64,000 nucleotides of DNA from an uncultured Acidimicrobiia bacterium (GCA_958295745.1 OY282370.1:1669724-1733723), one strand, 5' to 3'; counted from the stretch's first letter, positions 19,886 through 30,800 are shown. Numbers and translations are program-made. Notes: generated by a model not told the origin, from the letters alone.

Positions 19886-22534
19886 ATGGTAACCACGCAG
19901 CAGCCCAGAGCCGCCGCCCGGGAGGTGGTCTTCGAGGTCGGGGGAATGACCTGCGCCTCCTGCGTCGGGCGGGTGGAACAGATCCTGGCCGACCAGGATG
20001 GTGTCATAGAGGCCTCGGTCGACCTGGCGGCGAACCGGGCCCGGGTGAGGCTCACTCCGGACGCTTCCACGGAGCGGATCGTCGAGGCGGTGGGGGCCGC
20101 CGGTTACACCATGTCTGTGAAGTTGTCCGAGCGTCGGGAGCGGGAGGTGGTTTTCGATGTGGAGGGGATGACTTGTGCTTCGTGTGCGGGGAAGGTGGAG
20201 GGTGTGTTGGTGGGTTTGGAGGGGGTGACTGGTGCGGTTGTGGATGTGGTGTCGAATCGGGCTCGGGTGAGTTTTACTTCGGACGCTTCCACGGAGCGGA
20301 TGATCGAGGCGGTGGGGGCCGCCGGTTACACCATGTCTGTGAGGTTGCCTGAGCGTCGGGAGCGGGAGGTGGTTTTCGATGTGGAGGGGATGACTTGTGC
20401 TTCGTGTGCGGGGAAGGTGGAGGGTGTGTTGGTGGGTTTGGAGGGGGTGACTGGTGCGGTTGTGGATGTGGTGTCGAATCGGGCTCGGGTGAGTTTTACT
20501 TCGGAGGGGTCTGTGGAGGGGATGATCGAGGCGGTGGGGGCCGCCGGTTACACCATGTCTGTGAGGTTGCCTGAGCGTCGGGAGCGGGATGTGGTGGCCG
20601 ACGACGCCGATGAGCGACGCACCGGCCTGCGGAGGTTTCTCATCGCGGCGGCCTTGGCGCTGCCGACCATCGTTCTGGGTATGTTCGGTCCGAGCGGCGG
20701 GTGGAGCGCCTGGACCCAGGCGGCGCTGGCCACCGCGGCGGTCGTGTGGGCGGGGCGCGATTTTCACCGGACGGCGTGGAAGCGCCTGCGGCGCGGCGGG
20801 ATGAGCATGGACACCCTCGTCAGCCTGGGCACCCTGGCGGCCTGGCTCTATTCCCTCTGGGCCTTGGGGGCGGGCCGGCCCCTGTTCTTCGAGACGGGGG
20901 CGGCCATCGTGATGTTCGTGTTGTTGGGCCGCTACCTGGAGGCGCGGGCCAAGGGGAAGGCTTCCCGGGCGGTCTCCCGGCTGCTCGAGCTGGGCGGGCG
21001 GGAAGCGAGGGTGCTGCGCGCCGGGGTGTGGACGACCCTGCCCGTCGAGGAGGTCGCGGTGGGGGATCGTGTAGAGGTCGTTCCCGGCGGACGGGTTCCC
21101 GTGGACGGGATGGTGATCGAAGGCGACGGCGCGGTCGACGAGTCGATGCTCACCGGCGAGCCGGTGCCCGTGCATCGCGGGGTGGGCGACCGGGTGACGG
21201 CGGGCACCGTAAACCAGACCGGTCGGCTGGTGGTGGAGGCGACCGAGGTCGGCGACGACACCGTGCTGGCCGAAGTGGTGCGGATCGTCGAGGCCGCCCG
21301 GGCCTCCAAGGCGCCCATCCAGCGCTTGGCCGACCGAGTCTCGAGTGTTTTCGTTCCGGCGGTGGTTATCACGGCGGCGGCGGCTCTGGCGGGATGGCTG
21401 ATCGCAACCGGGGATCCGGCCGTTTCCCTCCGCAACGCGGTGGCGGTGCTGATCATCGCCTGTCCCTGCGCTCTGGGGCTGGCCACTCCGACCGCCATTG
21501 CGGTGGGGGCCGGGCGGGGGGCGGAGCTGGGGGTGGTGTTCCGCTCGGCGGAGGTCTTCGAACGGATGGAGAAACTGCGGCGGATCGCCTTCGACAAGAC
21601 GGGCACCCTGACCACCGGCCGGATGACCCTCACCCATGTAGAGAGCGACGATCCGCGATTCCTGTCCCTGGTGGCGGGCGTAGAAGGAGGAACCGGCCAT
21701 CCGCTGGGGCGGGCGGTCGAGAGCGGGGCGCGCCGGCGGGGGGTGACTCCCGGTCAGGTTGCCGACGTGACCCTCTTCCCGGGAATGGGCGCCCAAGGCG
21801 TGGTCGAAGGCACGCTGGTCACCGTGGGCACTCCGGAGCTCATGGCCGACCGGGGGATAACCATGGACGCCCGATGGGAGCGCGCCGTCGAGGAGGCCCG
21901 CCGACAGGGCGCCACCGCCTTCGCCGGCGCCTGGGAAGGGGAGGTGCGCGGGGTGGCGGCGGTCACCGATACCCCCCGCCCCGACGCGGCCGCCGCCGTC
22001 GCCGCCCTGAACCGGCGCTCGCTACGGCCGGCCATGCTGACAGGCGACCACGAGAACGCCGCCCGGGCGGTGGCCGGCGAGCTGGGGATCACCGAGGTGC
22101 ACGCCCGGCTGCGCCCCCGGGACAAGGCCCGCATCATCGCCGCCTGGCAGGAGGAAGGGCACCCCGCCGCCTTCGTCGGCGACGGCGTGAACGACGCCCC
22201 GGCCCTGGCCTCCGCCTCGGTGGGTATGGGCGTGGGAACCGGCAGCGACCTCGCCATCGAGACCGCCGACGTGACGCTGATGTCCGGCAACCCGGTCTTG
22301 GCGGTTGCGGCGGTGGATCTGGCGGGGCGGACCCTGCGGGGGATCAGGCAGAACCTGTGGTGGGCCTTCGCCTACAACGTGGCCGCCATCCCGCTGGCCG
22401 CGGCCGGCCTGCTCGATCCGATGGTGGCGTCGGCCGCCATGGCTCTGTCCAGCGTGTCGGTGGTGGCCAACAGCCTGCGGATCAGGAGATGGAAACCCGA
22501 GAGGGGCCAGAGGGGTTCCGAACCGTCCGCCTGA
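19886..22534 (+). CDS. copA: Copper-translocating P-type ATPase with three N-terminal metal-binding domains
   Basis: 882 residues of the P1B ATPase family, exporting Cu+ from the cytoplasm. Three heavy-metal-associated domains occupy residues about 13-230, each with GMTCASC. The core follows: LTGEPVP actuator motif, membrane [14 protein letters not shown] (CPC), phosphorylation site [11 protein letters not shown] motif in GHPLGRAVE, and [11 protein letters not shown] hinge. The second and third metal-binding domains are identical over about 155 bp at the DNA level (20129-20283 and 20351-20505). They use T/G-ending codons unlike the rest of the gene. The end of domain 2 is instead nearly identical to that of domain 1, so the array is a mosaic of recent recombination. 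Confidence 0.95.
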   Translation: MVTTQQPRAAAREVVFEVGGMTCASCVGRVEQILADQDGVIEASVDLAANRARVRLTPDASTERIVEAVGAAGYTMSVKLSERREREVVFDVEGMTCASCAGKVEGVLVGLEGVTGAVVDVVSNRARVSFTSDASTERMIEAVGAAGYTMSVRLPERREREVVFDVEGMTCASCAGKVEGVLVGLEGVTGAVVDVVSNRARVSFTSEGSVEGMIEAVGAAGYTMSVRLPERRERDVVADDADERRTGLRRFLIAAALALPTIVLGMFGPSGGWSAWTQAALATAAVVWAGRDFHRTAWKRLRRGGMSMDTLVSLGTLAAWLYSLWALGAGRPLFFETGAAIVMFVLLGRYLEARAKGKASRAVSRLLELGGREARVLRAGVWTTLPVEEVAVGDRVEVVPGGRVPVDGMVIEGDGAVDESMLTGEPVPVHRGVGDRVTAGTVNQTGRLVVEATEVGDDTVLAEVVRIVEAARASKAPIQRLADRVSSVFVPAVVITAAAALAGWLIATGDPAVSLRNAVAVLIIACPCALGLATPTAIAVGAGRGAELGVVFRSAEVFERMEKLRRIAFDKTGTLTTGRMTLTHVESDDPRFLSLVAGVEGGTGHPLGRAVESGARRRGVTPGQVADVTLFPGMGAQGVVEGTLVTVGTPELMADRGITMDARWERAVEEARRQGATAFAGAWEGEVRGVAAVTDTPRPDAAAAVAALNRRSLRPAMLTGDHENAARAVAGELGITEVHARLRPRDKARIIAAWQEEGHPAAFVGDGVNDAPALASASVGMGVGTGSDLAIETADVTLMSGNPVLAVAAVDLAGRTLRGIRQNLWWAFAYNVAAIPLAAAGLLDPMVASAAMALSSVSVVANSLRIRRWKPERGQRGSEPSA
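20129..20572 (+). repeat. 222-bp tandem repeat inside copA
   Basis: Two tandem 222-bp units (74 codons) encode metal-binding domains 2 and 3. The first about 155 bp of each unit are identical. The remainder of unit 1 matches the end of domain 1 instead, and the last 60 bp are common to all three with few differences. Confidence 0.85.
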
Positions 22535-22569
22535 ACTCCGGCCTGCTCACCTACAGGCCGGGGAACCGC

Positions 22570-22575
22570 TACCCT
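22570..22575 (+). promoter_or_regulatory. Putative -10 box of a leaderless transcript (PAC2 gene)
   Basis: TACCCT ends 6 nt before the ATG at 22582. Confidence 0.45.
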
Positions 22576-22581
22576 GCGGAT

Positions 22582-23427
22582 ATGGCGAGCGACATCGAGT
22601 GGATCGAGGAACCGCCCTTGCGCGACCCGGTGGGGGTCCTGGCATTCGAAGGCTGGAACGATGCGGCCGATGCCGCTTCGAGGGTGCTCTACTACCTGAT
22701 GGAGCATCACGACGAGATCCCGGTCGCCCAGATCGACATGGAGACCTACGTCAACTACCAGCTGTCGCGGCCCGTGGCTTCCATCGAAGGATCCGTACGG
22801 CATGTCCACTGGCCGGTCACCGGGTTCTTCGCCATGCCCCTCCCCGACCATCATCGCGACCTGGTTCTGGTGTTGGGGGAGGAACCCCACCTGCGCTGGC
22901 GGCGGTACTGCGCCGAGGTGGTGAGGGCGTTCGTCCGCCTCGGAGTCCGGGAAGCCGTAGCCCTCGGGGCTTTCATCGGCCAAGTGCCGCACACCCTTCC
23001 GGTGCCGCTCTTCGGGAGCTCCAGCGACCCCGGTTTCGCACTGCGGATGGGTATCAACGTCTCCACCTACGAAGGGCCGACCGGGATCACGGGAGTCATC
23101 ACCTCCGTCTTGGAGGACGAGGGGATAGAGGCGTCCGGGCTCTGGGCGGGAATACCCCACTACCTGGCCGGCACCCCGAGCCCCACCGGCACCCGAGCTC
23201 TCCTCTACGCCTTGGGCGACCTGATCGGTTGGGGTTTCGATACGGAGGAGCTGGACGCGGAGGTGATCAGATACCAAGGCAAGATCAACGAGATAATCGG
23301 GGAATCGGAGGGGTTGTCCGACTACATCCGCCAGCTCGAGGAGGAAAGCGAAAGCCGGGCGGTTCAGGAAGGGGAGGGGCGGCGGCTGGTCGAGGACATC
23401 GAGCACTTTCTCCGCAACCCGAACTGA
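22582..23427 (+). CDS. PAC2 family protein
   Basis: 281 residues of the PAC2 (proteasome assembly chaperone 2-like) family that is widespread in actinobacteria. Conserved segments include DPVGVLAFEGWNDAADAASRVLYYL, VLGEEPHLRWRRYCAEVV, the ALGAFIGQVPHTLPVPLFGSS block, and a GLWAGIPHYLAGTPSPTGTRALLYAL block. The C-terminus is an acidic coiled-coil-like tail. The biochemical role in bacteria is not established, and no proteasome genes are visible here. It starts 47 nt after copA with its own -10 box. Confidence 0.85.
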   Translation: MASDIEWIEEPPLRDPVGVLAFEGWNDAADAASRVLYYLMEHHDEIPVAQIDMETYVNYQLSRPVASIEGSVRHVHWPVTGFFAMPLPDHHRDLVLVLGEEPHLRWRRYCAEVVRAFVRLGVREAVALGAFIGQVPHTLPVPLFGSSSDPGFALRMGINVSTYEGPTGITGVITSVLEDEGIEASGLWAGIPHYLAGTPSPTGTRALLYALGDLIGWGFDTEELDAEVIRYQGKINEIIGESEGLSDYIRQLEEESESRAVQEGEGRRLVEDIEHFLRNPN

Positions 23428-23521
23428 CCCCGGGGCGGGGGATCGGGGCAGGCCGCCCCTTCCGGCTTGCGGTCGGACGCCTTGCGCGCCACAATCAGCT
23501 TCCGGACGACCGAGGATGTGC

Positions 23522-23614
23522 ATGGGCTCGCTGATCAAAAAGCGCCGTAAGAAAATGAGCAAGCACAAGTACCGCAAGCGGGTCAAGGCAAACCGCCACA
23601 AGAAGCGGAGTTAG
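23522..23614 (+). CDS. Ribosomal small-subunit protein bS22 (AURKAIP1/COX24-like), 30 residues
   Basis: The tiny reading frame encodes MGSLIKKRRKKMSKHKYRKR followed by ten more mostly basic residues. It matches the actinobacterial bS22 protein seen in mycobacterial 30S subunits, annotated elsewhere as an AURKAIP1/COX24 domain protein. It is too short for most ORF finders. A GAGG lies 8 nt upstream of the ATG. The MGS(L/V)IKKRRK start is the hallmark. Confidence 0.85.
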   Translation: MGSLIKKRRKKMSKHKYRKRVKANRHKKRS

Positions 23615-23803
23615 CAGAACTTCCTTCCGGTTCCCGCAGCGGGGGGGAACGCGCCGACGGCTTACAGCCCGGAATCCCCGCTTGTCGGACGGCATTCCGG
23701 GGCGGGTCAACAGGTCCATACCATACGGTTGAGGGATGCGGCGGCCGCCGCCTCGGTGGAGGTGAGGGGGACCGGCGGGGAAAGCCGCTCGCGAACTATC
23801 GCG

Positions 23804-24655
23804 TCAACGGGCGCCGGCTAGGTCGGGCGCCGGCATTATTACCCTGCCTGCGGAATCGATGGAAGCCTCGAGAGCGGCGAGGACCCTCCGAGCATCCTCC
23901 CGATGGACCAGACACAGCACCGAAGGACCCGCCCCGGACATGCAGGCGTGGAGGACCCCGGCTTCCAGGGCGGCGGCTATCAACCTGCCCACCCTAGGGT
24001 TGTGGACGGTGCGGGGGACTTCGTGGATCTCGTCGCCTCCGGCCAGCTCGAGGGTGCGCCCCGACCCGGTGCGCAGCCCCTCCAGCAAGGCCGCCACCCG
24101 GCCGATGGTGCGGACCGCGGCCTCTACCGTGATCGAGACCGGTATCACCTTTCTGGACTCTCGGGTCCTCATCTCGAACCCCGGCACGGCCAGCACAGGC
24201 GCCAAGTCGGGCGAGAGGGGGGGATGGAACACTGCGCCCTCCGCCACGGCCACCAACCCTCCGTAGACCGCGGCGGCGGCGTTGTCGGGATGGCCCTCCA
24301 GGTCCCTCACGTGACGGAACAGTTCGCCCCGGCCGGGGCGGCGCCCGTTGGCCCGCAGGGCGGCCAGGACGCCGGCGGCGTAGGCGGCGGCGCTCGACCC
24401 CAGACCGCGGGAGAGCGGGATGTGGTTGACCACTTCGAGGCGCAGCGGCCCGGTGCTGAACTCCTTGGCGGCGGCCAGCACCCCGTCGTTTTCGGGGCCG
24501 CCCCTATAGGGTTCGGGACCCGTATGCCGTATCGACCAGGAGGCCGCCGGTTCGGCCCGCACCCGGCATCGCAGGTCGAGCGCCAAGGCCAGGCTGTCGA
24601 ACCCCGGACCCAGATTGGCGGAAGACGCCGGGGCCGAGGCCGCGGTACGGCTCAT
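23804..24655 (-). CDS. thrB: Homoserine kinase
   Basis: 283 residues of the GHMP kinase superfamily. Motif 1 is PASSANLGPGFDSLALAL; motif 2, the ATP-binding loop, is PLSRGLGSSAAAYAAGVLAAL; motif 3 is LHACMSGAGPSVLCLV. It phosphorylates homoserine in threonine synthesis. thrA and thrC are not adjacent. Its ATG lies upstream of, and overlaps (TCAT at 24652-24655 on the plus strand), the stop of the cation-efflux gene, so the two are cotranscribed with the transporter first. Confidence 0.9.
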   Translation of the reverse strand: MSRTAASAPASSANLGPGFDSLALALDLRCRVRAEPAASWSIRHTGPEPYRGGPENDGVLAAAKEFSTGPLRLEVVNHIPLSRGLGSSAAAYAAGVLAALRANGRRPGRGELFRHVRDLEGHPDNAAAAVYGGLVAVAEGAVFHPPLSPDLAPVLAVPGFEMRTRESRKVIPVSITVEAAVRTIGRVAALLEGLRTGSGRTLELAGGDEIHEVPRTVHNPRVGRLIAAALEAGVLHACMSGAGPSVLCLVHREDARRVLAALEASIDSAGRVIMPAPDLAGAR

Positions 24656-25560
24656 GCGCCGGCTTTGGTCTCTATGAAGACGTTCCTGGCGCCCGGGAGG
24701 GCGGTGCGGATGGATTCCTCTACGTCGACGATGGTCTGGTGGACTTCACCGCCCGACAGGCCGTCGATCAGCTCCACCTCCAGGTTGACGAGTATCTCCT
24801 CCGGCCCCATATGCATGGTGAGCAGCTGGTTCACCTCCGCCACGTTGCGGTTGGCGAGGACCTTGGAGCGGATCGTGTCCTGGTCGCGGAGGCCGGCGGA
24901 TTCCCCCACCAGCAGTGCTTTGGTCTCGTAGGCGATGAGGAAAGCCACCACGGCCAGCAGGACCCCGATCAGGATGGAGGCGAGGGCGTCCCAGACCGGG
25001 TCGTGGGTCAGGCGGGAGGCGATCACCCCTGCCAGGGCCACCACCAGGCCGCCCAGGGCGGCGGTGTCCTCCAGCAGGATCACCAGCAGGGCGGCGTCCT
25101 TGGTCTCCCGGAGAGAACGCCACACCGGCCTGGACCCCCGGACCCGGTTGAACTCCCTGATAGCCACCATGTAGGAGAAGGTCTCGAAGAGAATCGCCCC
25201 GCCCAGGACCGCCGCCGACACCGCGAAGTTCTCCACCTCGTGTTGGTTGCGGAGGGCGTTGATTCCGTGCTGGATGGAGAACACCGCCCCCCCCACGAAC
25301 AGCACGACCGCCACCATGAGGCTCCAGAAGTAGACCTCCTTGCCCCGTCCGAACGGGTGGAGGGCCCCGCCCCGGCGCTTGGCGGCCGAAATGCCCCACA
25401 GCAGCATCCCCTGATTGCCCGAATCGGCCACCGAATGGAGAGCCTCGGCCAGCATGGCCGCCGATCCGGTGAAGGCCGCCGCTATGAACTTGGCCACGGC
25501 GATGATGGAGTTGGCGGCCAGCGCCGCGATGATCGCCAGGCGTGAACCTTGGGAAGCCAT
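24652..25560 (-). CDS. Cation diffusion facilitator family transporter
   Basis: 302 residues from ATG 25560. It has the CDF layout of about six membrane helices (IIAALAANSIIAVAKFIAAAFTGSAAMLAEALHS VAD, with the metal-binding D in HSVADSGNQ) and a cytoplasmic ferredoxin-like C-terminal domain ending in IDGLSGGEVHQTIVDVEESI. It resembles the SLC30A9-like subgroup with GRGKEVYFWSLMVAVVLF. The likely function is export of Zn2+ or another divalent metal in exchange for protons. Translation is coupled to thrB by a 4-nt overlap. Confidence 0.85.
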   Translation of the reverse strand: MASQGSRLAIIAALAANSIIAVAKFIAAAFTGSAAMLAEALHSVADSGNQGMLLWGISAAKRRGGALHPFGRGKEVYFWSLMVAVVLFVGGAVFSIQHGINALRNQHEVENFAVSAAVLGGAILFETFSYMVAIREFNRVRGSRPVWRSLRETKDAALLVILLEDTAALGGLVVALAGVIASRLTHDPVWDALASILIGVLLAVVAFLIAYETKALLVGESAGLRDQDTIRSKVLANRNVAEVNQLLTMHMGPEEILVNLEVELIDGLSGGEVHQTIVDVEESIRTALPGARNVFIETKAGA

Positions 25561-25700
25561 GACCGGCAGTCTACGGGATCCGGGCGGCTGCATCTAGCCA
25601 GATGTGATATTCGGGGAGGTTGCCCCCGTTTCGGGGGAGGGGGCGGTGCGGTTTCGAGTGATTCGGGCGCCGCCGCCGCGGGCGAGGAAGGTGAGGCGGC

Positions 25701-25706
25701 TACGGT
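25701..25706 (+). promoter_or_regulatory. Putative -10 box upstream of a small membrane protein gene
   Basis: TACGGT, 10 nt before the ATG at 25717. Confidence 0.4.
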
Positions 25707-25716
25707 AGAGGTCGTC

Positions 25717-25932
25717 ATGGTGGACATCTTCGGGTTCGATACCCTGTTGGCTCAGCTGATGATGGCTATGGGGCTGGCCATGGTGTTCGGCAACGGTTTC
25801 GCCATGTGGAAGCATGCCCGGGGGGAGGGCCCGAAGGGATTCCGAGGCGTCTACCGCCCCGGCCGCGCCCGGTTTCTACTGGCGGCGGGCATTGCGATCA
25901 GTGTCTGGGGCGCGATCTCCCTCCTGACGTGA
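25717..25932 (+). CDS. Small membrane protein, unknown function
   Basis: 71 residues with two hydrophobic segments (LLAQLMMAMGLAMVFGNGFAMW and FLLAAGIAISVWGAISLL) separated by a short basic loop containing GPKGFRGVYRPGR. The start is the ATG after a TACGGT box. The longer open frame upstream has no protein-like character. I recognise no family. Confidence 0.55.
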   Translation: MVDIFGFDTLLAQLMMAMGLAMVFGNGFAMWKHARGEGPKGFRGVYRPGRARFLLAAGIAISVWGAISLLT

Positions 25933-25997
25933 GAGGCCCGTCTCCGGGGGGCCCGGAGATGAGATTCCCCGGGGTGGAGATTCCCCGGGGTCGAGCT

Positions 25998-26735
25998 TCA
26001 TGAGGCCTTGTAGGCCTTCATCACCGCCGCGGCCTGCTCGGAGGACAGCCGCTTGACCGCTTCCCGCACCGTCACCCCGGAGGCCCGGCCCGCCCTGGGC
26101 AAAAACCACTCGTAGACCATCTCCGGGCGGAGGCGGGCGGTATCCCGCAGGCACCAGCCGATCGCCTTGCGGACGAAGAACTCTTTTTCTTCCAGCATCC
26201 GGTCGGCCAAGCCCGTGAAGCGTTCCCAATCTCCGCCGCCGGAGCGCAAGAACTTCAGGTGGGCCAACAGTGCGGACCGCCTCATCCAGAAGTCTTTGTC
26301 CGACCCCCAGCGCTCCACCACGGTGTCGGCGTCCGGGCGGCGCTCCAGCAACGGTCCCGCTACGTGTACGGCCAGGTTGTCCACCAGCGCCCAGGTCCCC
26401 GACTCTCTGAGCAGGCGCTCGACCAGCTCCAAGGCGGACGGTTCCAGGCGGGGTTGGTTGGCCTGCAGCAGGAAAGCCGCCGCCATCCGCAGCTCGTGCA
26501 CCCCCGCCTCCCACAGGCGTTCGGCGGCCTGCACCGTGTCCTGATGCGACGACAGCTCGAACCGGCTGCTCCAGGATTTCACCGCCCGGCGGATCTCCGG
26601 CACCCGCACCCCGTAATGGACGAGATGGCTGCGCAGATAGCCCTTCTCGAATTCGGCCCGCTCCTCCCCGCCTCGGCTTTCGAGGATCCGGTCGAGTTCG
26701 GCAACGACGGCCCGGTAGTCGGTTTCCGTATCCAT
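25998..26735 (-). CDS. DNA alkylation repair protein, AlkD-like HEAT-repeat glycosylase
   Basis: 245 residues made of helical HEAT-like repeats. Characteristic segments are YLRSHLVHYGVRVPEIR at the N-terminus, TWALVDNLAVHVAGPLL, DFWMRRSALLAHLKFLR and EFFVRKAIGWCLRDTAR. These match AlkD, which removes alkylated bases without base flipping; the aromatic and acidic residues at the W-x-D and R-R positions are present. The gene stands alone. Confidence 0.85.
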   Translation of the reverse strand: MDTETDYRAVVAELDRILESRGGEERAEFEKGYLRSHLVHYGVRVPEIRRAVKSWSSRFELSSHQDTVQAAERLWEAGVHELRMAAAFLLQANQPRLEPSALELVERLLRESGTWALVDNLAVHVAGPLLERRPDADTVVERWGSDKDFWMRRSALLAHLKFLRSGGGDWERFTGLADRMLEEKEFFVRKAIGWCLRDTARLRPEMVYEWFLPRAGRASGVTVREAVKRLSSEQAAAVMKAYKAS

Positions 26736-27119
26736 CCCGTTGCTCCACGCTCCTCCGCATCCGGCCGCCGGACCGGTTGGACCCGGCTCCGGGTCTGGCC
26801 TCGACCACGGCTCGCCCGCCGCCCCGCCGCATCCCGCCGGCGCCGAGACGATACGCCGCCGAACCGGTGCTCGGTCAGTCGTCTGTCGCCGTCCGCGGCT
26901 TCGGGGAACCGCAGATCCCGGTTGGTCGGGTGCACGATAATCCGGATACGGATCGGTCGGGCATCACGGCCGGGCATCGTTGGAGTTGACCGTTGCCCAA
27001 GGGCCGAACGATGCGTCCGCCGCCTGGCAGGATGGTTTCGGCGGGCGGCCCCCGAGCCTGGTAACCTTCTTCCTAGGCCGTCACCGGGCGGCGTGTGGCA
27101 ATGGTGAGCCGGTCGCAGT
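26736..27119. other. Intergenic stretch with no recognised feature
   Basis: 384 bp between the AlkD-like gene and tRNA-Gly. Only short shadow frames are present, with no convincing promoter, repeat or RNA. Confidence 0.5.
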
Positions 27120-27190
27120 GCGGGTGTAGTTCAGTGGTAGAACATCAGCTTCCCAAGCTGAGAACGGGGGTTCGATTCCCCTCACCCGCT
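27120..27190 (+). tRNA. tRNA-Gly (anticodon CCC)
   Basis: A complete cloverleaf: acceptor GCGGGTG paired with CACCCGC, D-arm AGTGGTAGA, anticodon stem TCAGC/GCTGA enclosing TTCCCAA (anticodon CCC, reading GGG), and T-arm GGGGG-TTCGATT-CCCCT. CCA is not encoded. Confidence 0.95.
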
Positions 27191-27240
27191 CCGCATCTCC
27201 TGTCGTTACCATCCCGCCTTGTATACGGGGAGCGGTAACA

Positions 27241-27831
27241 GTGATCTTCTCGGACCGGGACATCAGACAGGCCGTTCAGGATGGGCGGATAGGGATCGAC
27301 CCCTACGAGACCTCCCACGTGCAGCCTTCGTCGGTGGATCTGAGGGTGGACCGCAGGTTCCGGGTGTTCGAGAACCACCTGTACCCGATCATCGATCCCA
27401 AGGCCTACCAGCCCGACCTCACCAAGGAGATGGAGGTGGCGGCGGACGCCAGGTTCGTACTCCACCCCGGCGAGTTCGTGCTGGGTGCCACCTTCGAGCG
27501 GATAACCCTCGCCGATGACATAGTGGCCCGGTTGGAAGGCAAGTCCAGCCTGGGGCGGATCGGGTTGCTGATCCACTCCACCGCCGGGTTCGTCGATCCG
27601 GGTTTCGACGGCTACCTGACCCTAGAGCTGGCCAATGTGGCCAACCTGCCCATCGCCATCTACCCCCAGATGCTGATCGGCCAGATCAGCTTCTACCAGC
27701 TGTCCAGCCCCGCCGACCACCCCTACGGTTCAAGTCCCGCCGGCTCCAAATACCAGGGCCAGCAAGGCCCCACCCCCTCCAAAGTCCACGAGGATTTCGG
27801 CCAGAAAGACCGCCTCCACTTCGAGCCCTGA
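27241..27831 (+). CDS. dcd: dCTP deaminase, probably bifunctional dCTP deaminase/dUTPase
   Basis: 196 residues from GTG 27241, 50 nt after tRNA-Gly. [12 protein letters not shown] and [15 protein letters not shown] are Dcd motifs; the catalytic Glu lies in [12 protein letters not shown]. The segment [20 protein letters not shown] followed by DPGF has HSTAG in place of the HPTAH found in E. coli. That is the pattern of the bifunctional actinobacterial and archaeal enzymes that convert dCTP directly to dUMP. The C-terminal [13 protein letters not shown] closes the active site. Confidence 0.9.
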   Translation: MIFSDRDIRQAVQDGRIGIDPYETSHVQPSSVDLRVDRRFRVFENHLYPIIDPKAYQPDLTKEMEVAADARFVLHPGEFVLGATFERITLADDIVARLEGKSSLGRIGLLIHSTAGFVDPGFDGYLTLELANVANLPIAIYPQMLIGQISFYQLSSPADHPYGSSPAGSKYQGQQGPTPSKVHEDFGQKDRLHFEP

Positions 27832-27893
27832 GGACGAACGAGCACAACGACCGTCGTTCCTGTTGACTTGAAGTGTGTTACCGCAAGGAAGTT

Positions 27894-30800
27894 TCCGCAA
27901 TGGAGGAGGGGCGATTTCGCCCCTCGCAGATCGCCAGCCCATCATCGTGTACCACCCAGGGTGAAGCCGCAATGGAGGGCGGGGAATATTCCCCGCCGTA
28001 GCCCGTACATGGTCGGGTAGGGCAACACCCGCAGGTCGGGCCGCAATGGAGGGCGGGGAATATTCCCCGCCGTAGACCCAACCTCCACGCCGCCGCAAAC
28101 GGGCGAACACCGCCGCAATGGAGGGCGGGGAATATTCCCCGCCGTAGAGCCGGACAAGCCGCCGCCCGCACCCGCCCCGAAGCCGCCGCAATGGAGGGCG
28201 GGGAATATTCCCCGCCGTAGATGTCCACCTGGGCCAGGCCGCCGGTCAGCCCGCAATGCCGCAATGGAGGGCGGGGAATATTCCCCGCCGTAGCGAGACG
28301 ACTCCCCGGACGGTCGAAGAGGCCCTAGAGGCCGCAATGGAGGGCGGGGAATATTCCCCGCCGTAGCATGTATCGTAGCTATCTACTTCTCCGCTCGTAG
28401 ACCATGCCGCAATGGAGGGCGGGGAATATTCCCCGCCGTAGCCTCCGATTCGTATAACGGACGGACGAGGAGCTAGGGCCGCAATGGAGGGCGGGGAATA
28501 TTCCCCGCCGTAGGTGCTGGCTCGTAGGTTGATGCGTTCGTTGGGTTGCAGCCGCAATGGAGGGCGGGGAATATTCCCCGCCGTAGTTATTACCTCCTCC
28601 TAAGTCCATCGTATCCTTCTCGCCGCAATGGAGGGCGGGGAATATTCCCCGCCGTAGCTATTCCGCGTTGGTGATGCCGCCCCGCCTGGAGGTGCCGCAA
28701 TGGAGGGCGGGGAATATTCCCCGCCGTAGTCTGGGACTGTAACAACGAGAGAGAATCCGGTTATGGCCGCAATGGAGGGCGGGGAATATTCCCCGCCGTA
28801 GCCAGTCCTGGCCGGGTGCGCCCGCCCCAACGACCACGCCGCAATGGAGGGCGGGGAATATTCCCCGCCGTAGTCCCTAAGCCTAGCGCTACGAGAAATA
28901 TCCTTTCATCGCCGCAATGGAGGGCGGGGAATATTCCCCGCCGTAGCAGGCGGGGCAGCATCCAAGCGTTCCCGTCCCACACGCCGCAATGGAGGGCGGG
29001 GAATATTCCCCGCCGTAGGGGGTTCAGGCCAGGTCTATACGGGATTAGGAAGCTCGCCGCAATGGAGGGCGGGGAATATTCCCCGCCGTAGCCTCGCCCA
29101 GGAGATGGGCGTGTCGGCGACCGAGGTCGCCGCAATGGAGGGCGGGGAATATTCCCCGCCGTAGTTCCAACACACTGCGGACACCACCTCGGACGCACGT
29201 GCCGCAATGGAGGGCGGGGAATATTCCCCGCCGTAGATACATGGGAATTAGCATGGTCTCTAGCGGGAGAGAAGCCGCAATGGAGGGCGGGGAATATTCC
29301 CCGCCGTAGGGGGTTCCACTGGTCGTTCATGCGGTCACTTCTTTTCGCCGCAATGGAGGGCGGGGAATATTCCCCGCCGTAGCAGTTGAAAGCTAACACC
29401 GCCGCCGAGAAATCAGCTATGCGCCGCAATGGAGGGCGGGGAATATTCCCCGCCGTAGGTAGTCGCCTTCGCTATCTGCGCTGTCGTCGTCCCAGCCGCA
29501 ATGGAGGGCGGGGAATATTCCCCGCCGTAGGCGAGAGTCAACGACCAAAACCCCCTCGCCGTTCCGGCCGCAATGGAGGGCGGGGAATATTCCCCGCCGT
29601 AGCCGCTGCCGCCGGCGAGTCGCTGGTGGTAGACCACGTGCCGCAATGGAGGGCGGGGAATATTCCCCGCCGTAGGTGTCGCCGTTGGCTTTTTCGCCCT
29701 CCCGAAGGTCCTGCCGCAATGGAGGGCGGGGAATATTCCCCGCCGTAGGCCGTATTTCCGTTTGGGTTTGCCGGTTGGGCCGGTGCCGCAATGGAGGGCG
29801 GGGAATATTCCCCGCCGTAGCGGAAGGTCGCCTCTACGTCCATCTGCTCGTCCGAGCCGCAATGGAGGGCGGGGAATATTCCCCGCCGTAGCCAGCAGGG
29901 CAGCCGCCAGCCACCCGTATGGCATCAGCCGCAATGGAGGGCGGGGAATATTCCCCGCCGTAGCTCGGCCTCGGCGCCCGGTCCGAACCCGGCCCCGGCG
30001 CCGCAATGGAGGGCGGGGAATATTCCCCGCCGTAGCTCTGCCTGACCAGCTGACCCAGACGCAGCTCAGAAGCCGCAATGGAGGGCGGGGAATATTCCCC
30101 GCCGTAGACTCCTAGTTATTATGAGTATACACTTCATCTCGATGCCGCAATGGAGGGCGGGGAATATTCCCCGCCGTAGGGGTAGTGGTCGCGTCGATGA
30201 TTCGCAAGGTGAAACAGCCGCAATGGAGGGCGGGGAATATTCCCCGCCGTAGCGGATTGTTCGCTGGGTGAGCGCTGGAAAAGGAAGTGCCGCAATGGAG
30301 GGCGGGGAATATTCCCCGCCGTAGCTGACGAGCCAGCTTCACCAACGTGCCCGTCTTCCCGCCGCAATGGAGGGCGGGGAATATTCCCCGCCGTAGCCCA
30401 CCGCCACAGCACACGCTCACGAGAAGACAACCCGCCGCAATGGAGGGCGGGGAATATTCCCCGCCGTAGCCGGTCAGGACTCACAGAATGGCTAGACGAA
30501 GACGGGCCGCAATGGAGGGCGGGGAATATTCCCCGCCGTAGTTCTCCGGGGTAGGAGGCTTCACACAAGGATTCCGGGCCGCAATGGAGGGCGGGGAATA
30601 TTCCCCGCCGTAGGGGCGTCACGGGAACCGATTCCGACAGCGGCAGCTTGCCGCAATGGAGGGCGGGGAATATTCCCCGCCGTAGCGGCCGTGGACGCAG
30701 GAGTCCCCCGCACGACGGCCCGGCCGCAATGGAGGGCGGGGAATATTCCCCGCCGTAGCTGCAACAACCGGCGCATAGCAGCAGACCCAATATCCGGCCG

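Noticed and set aside
27832-27893. Possible array leader on the dcd side
   Set aside because: The repeat at that end is degenerate and no -10 box is present. The other side has TATAAT, cas2 and perfect repeats, so it is the leader end.
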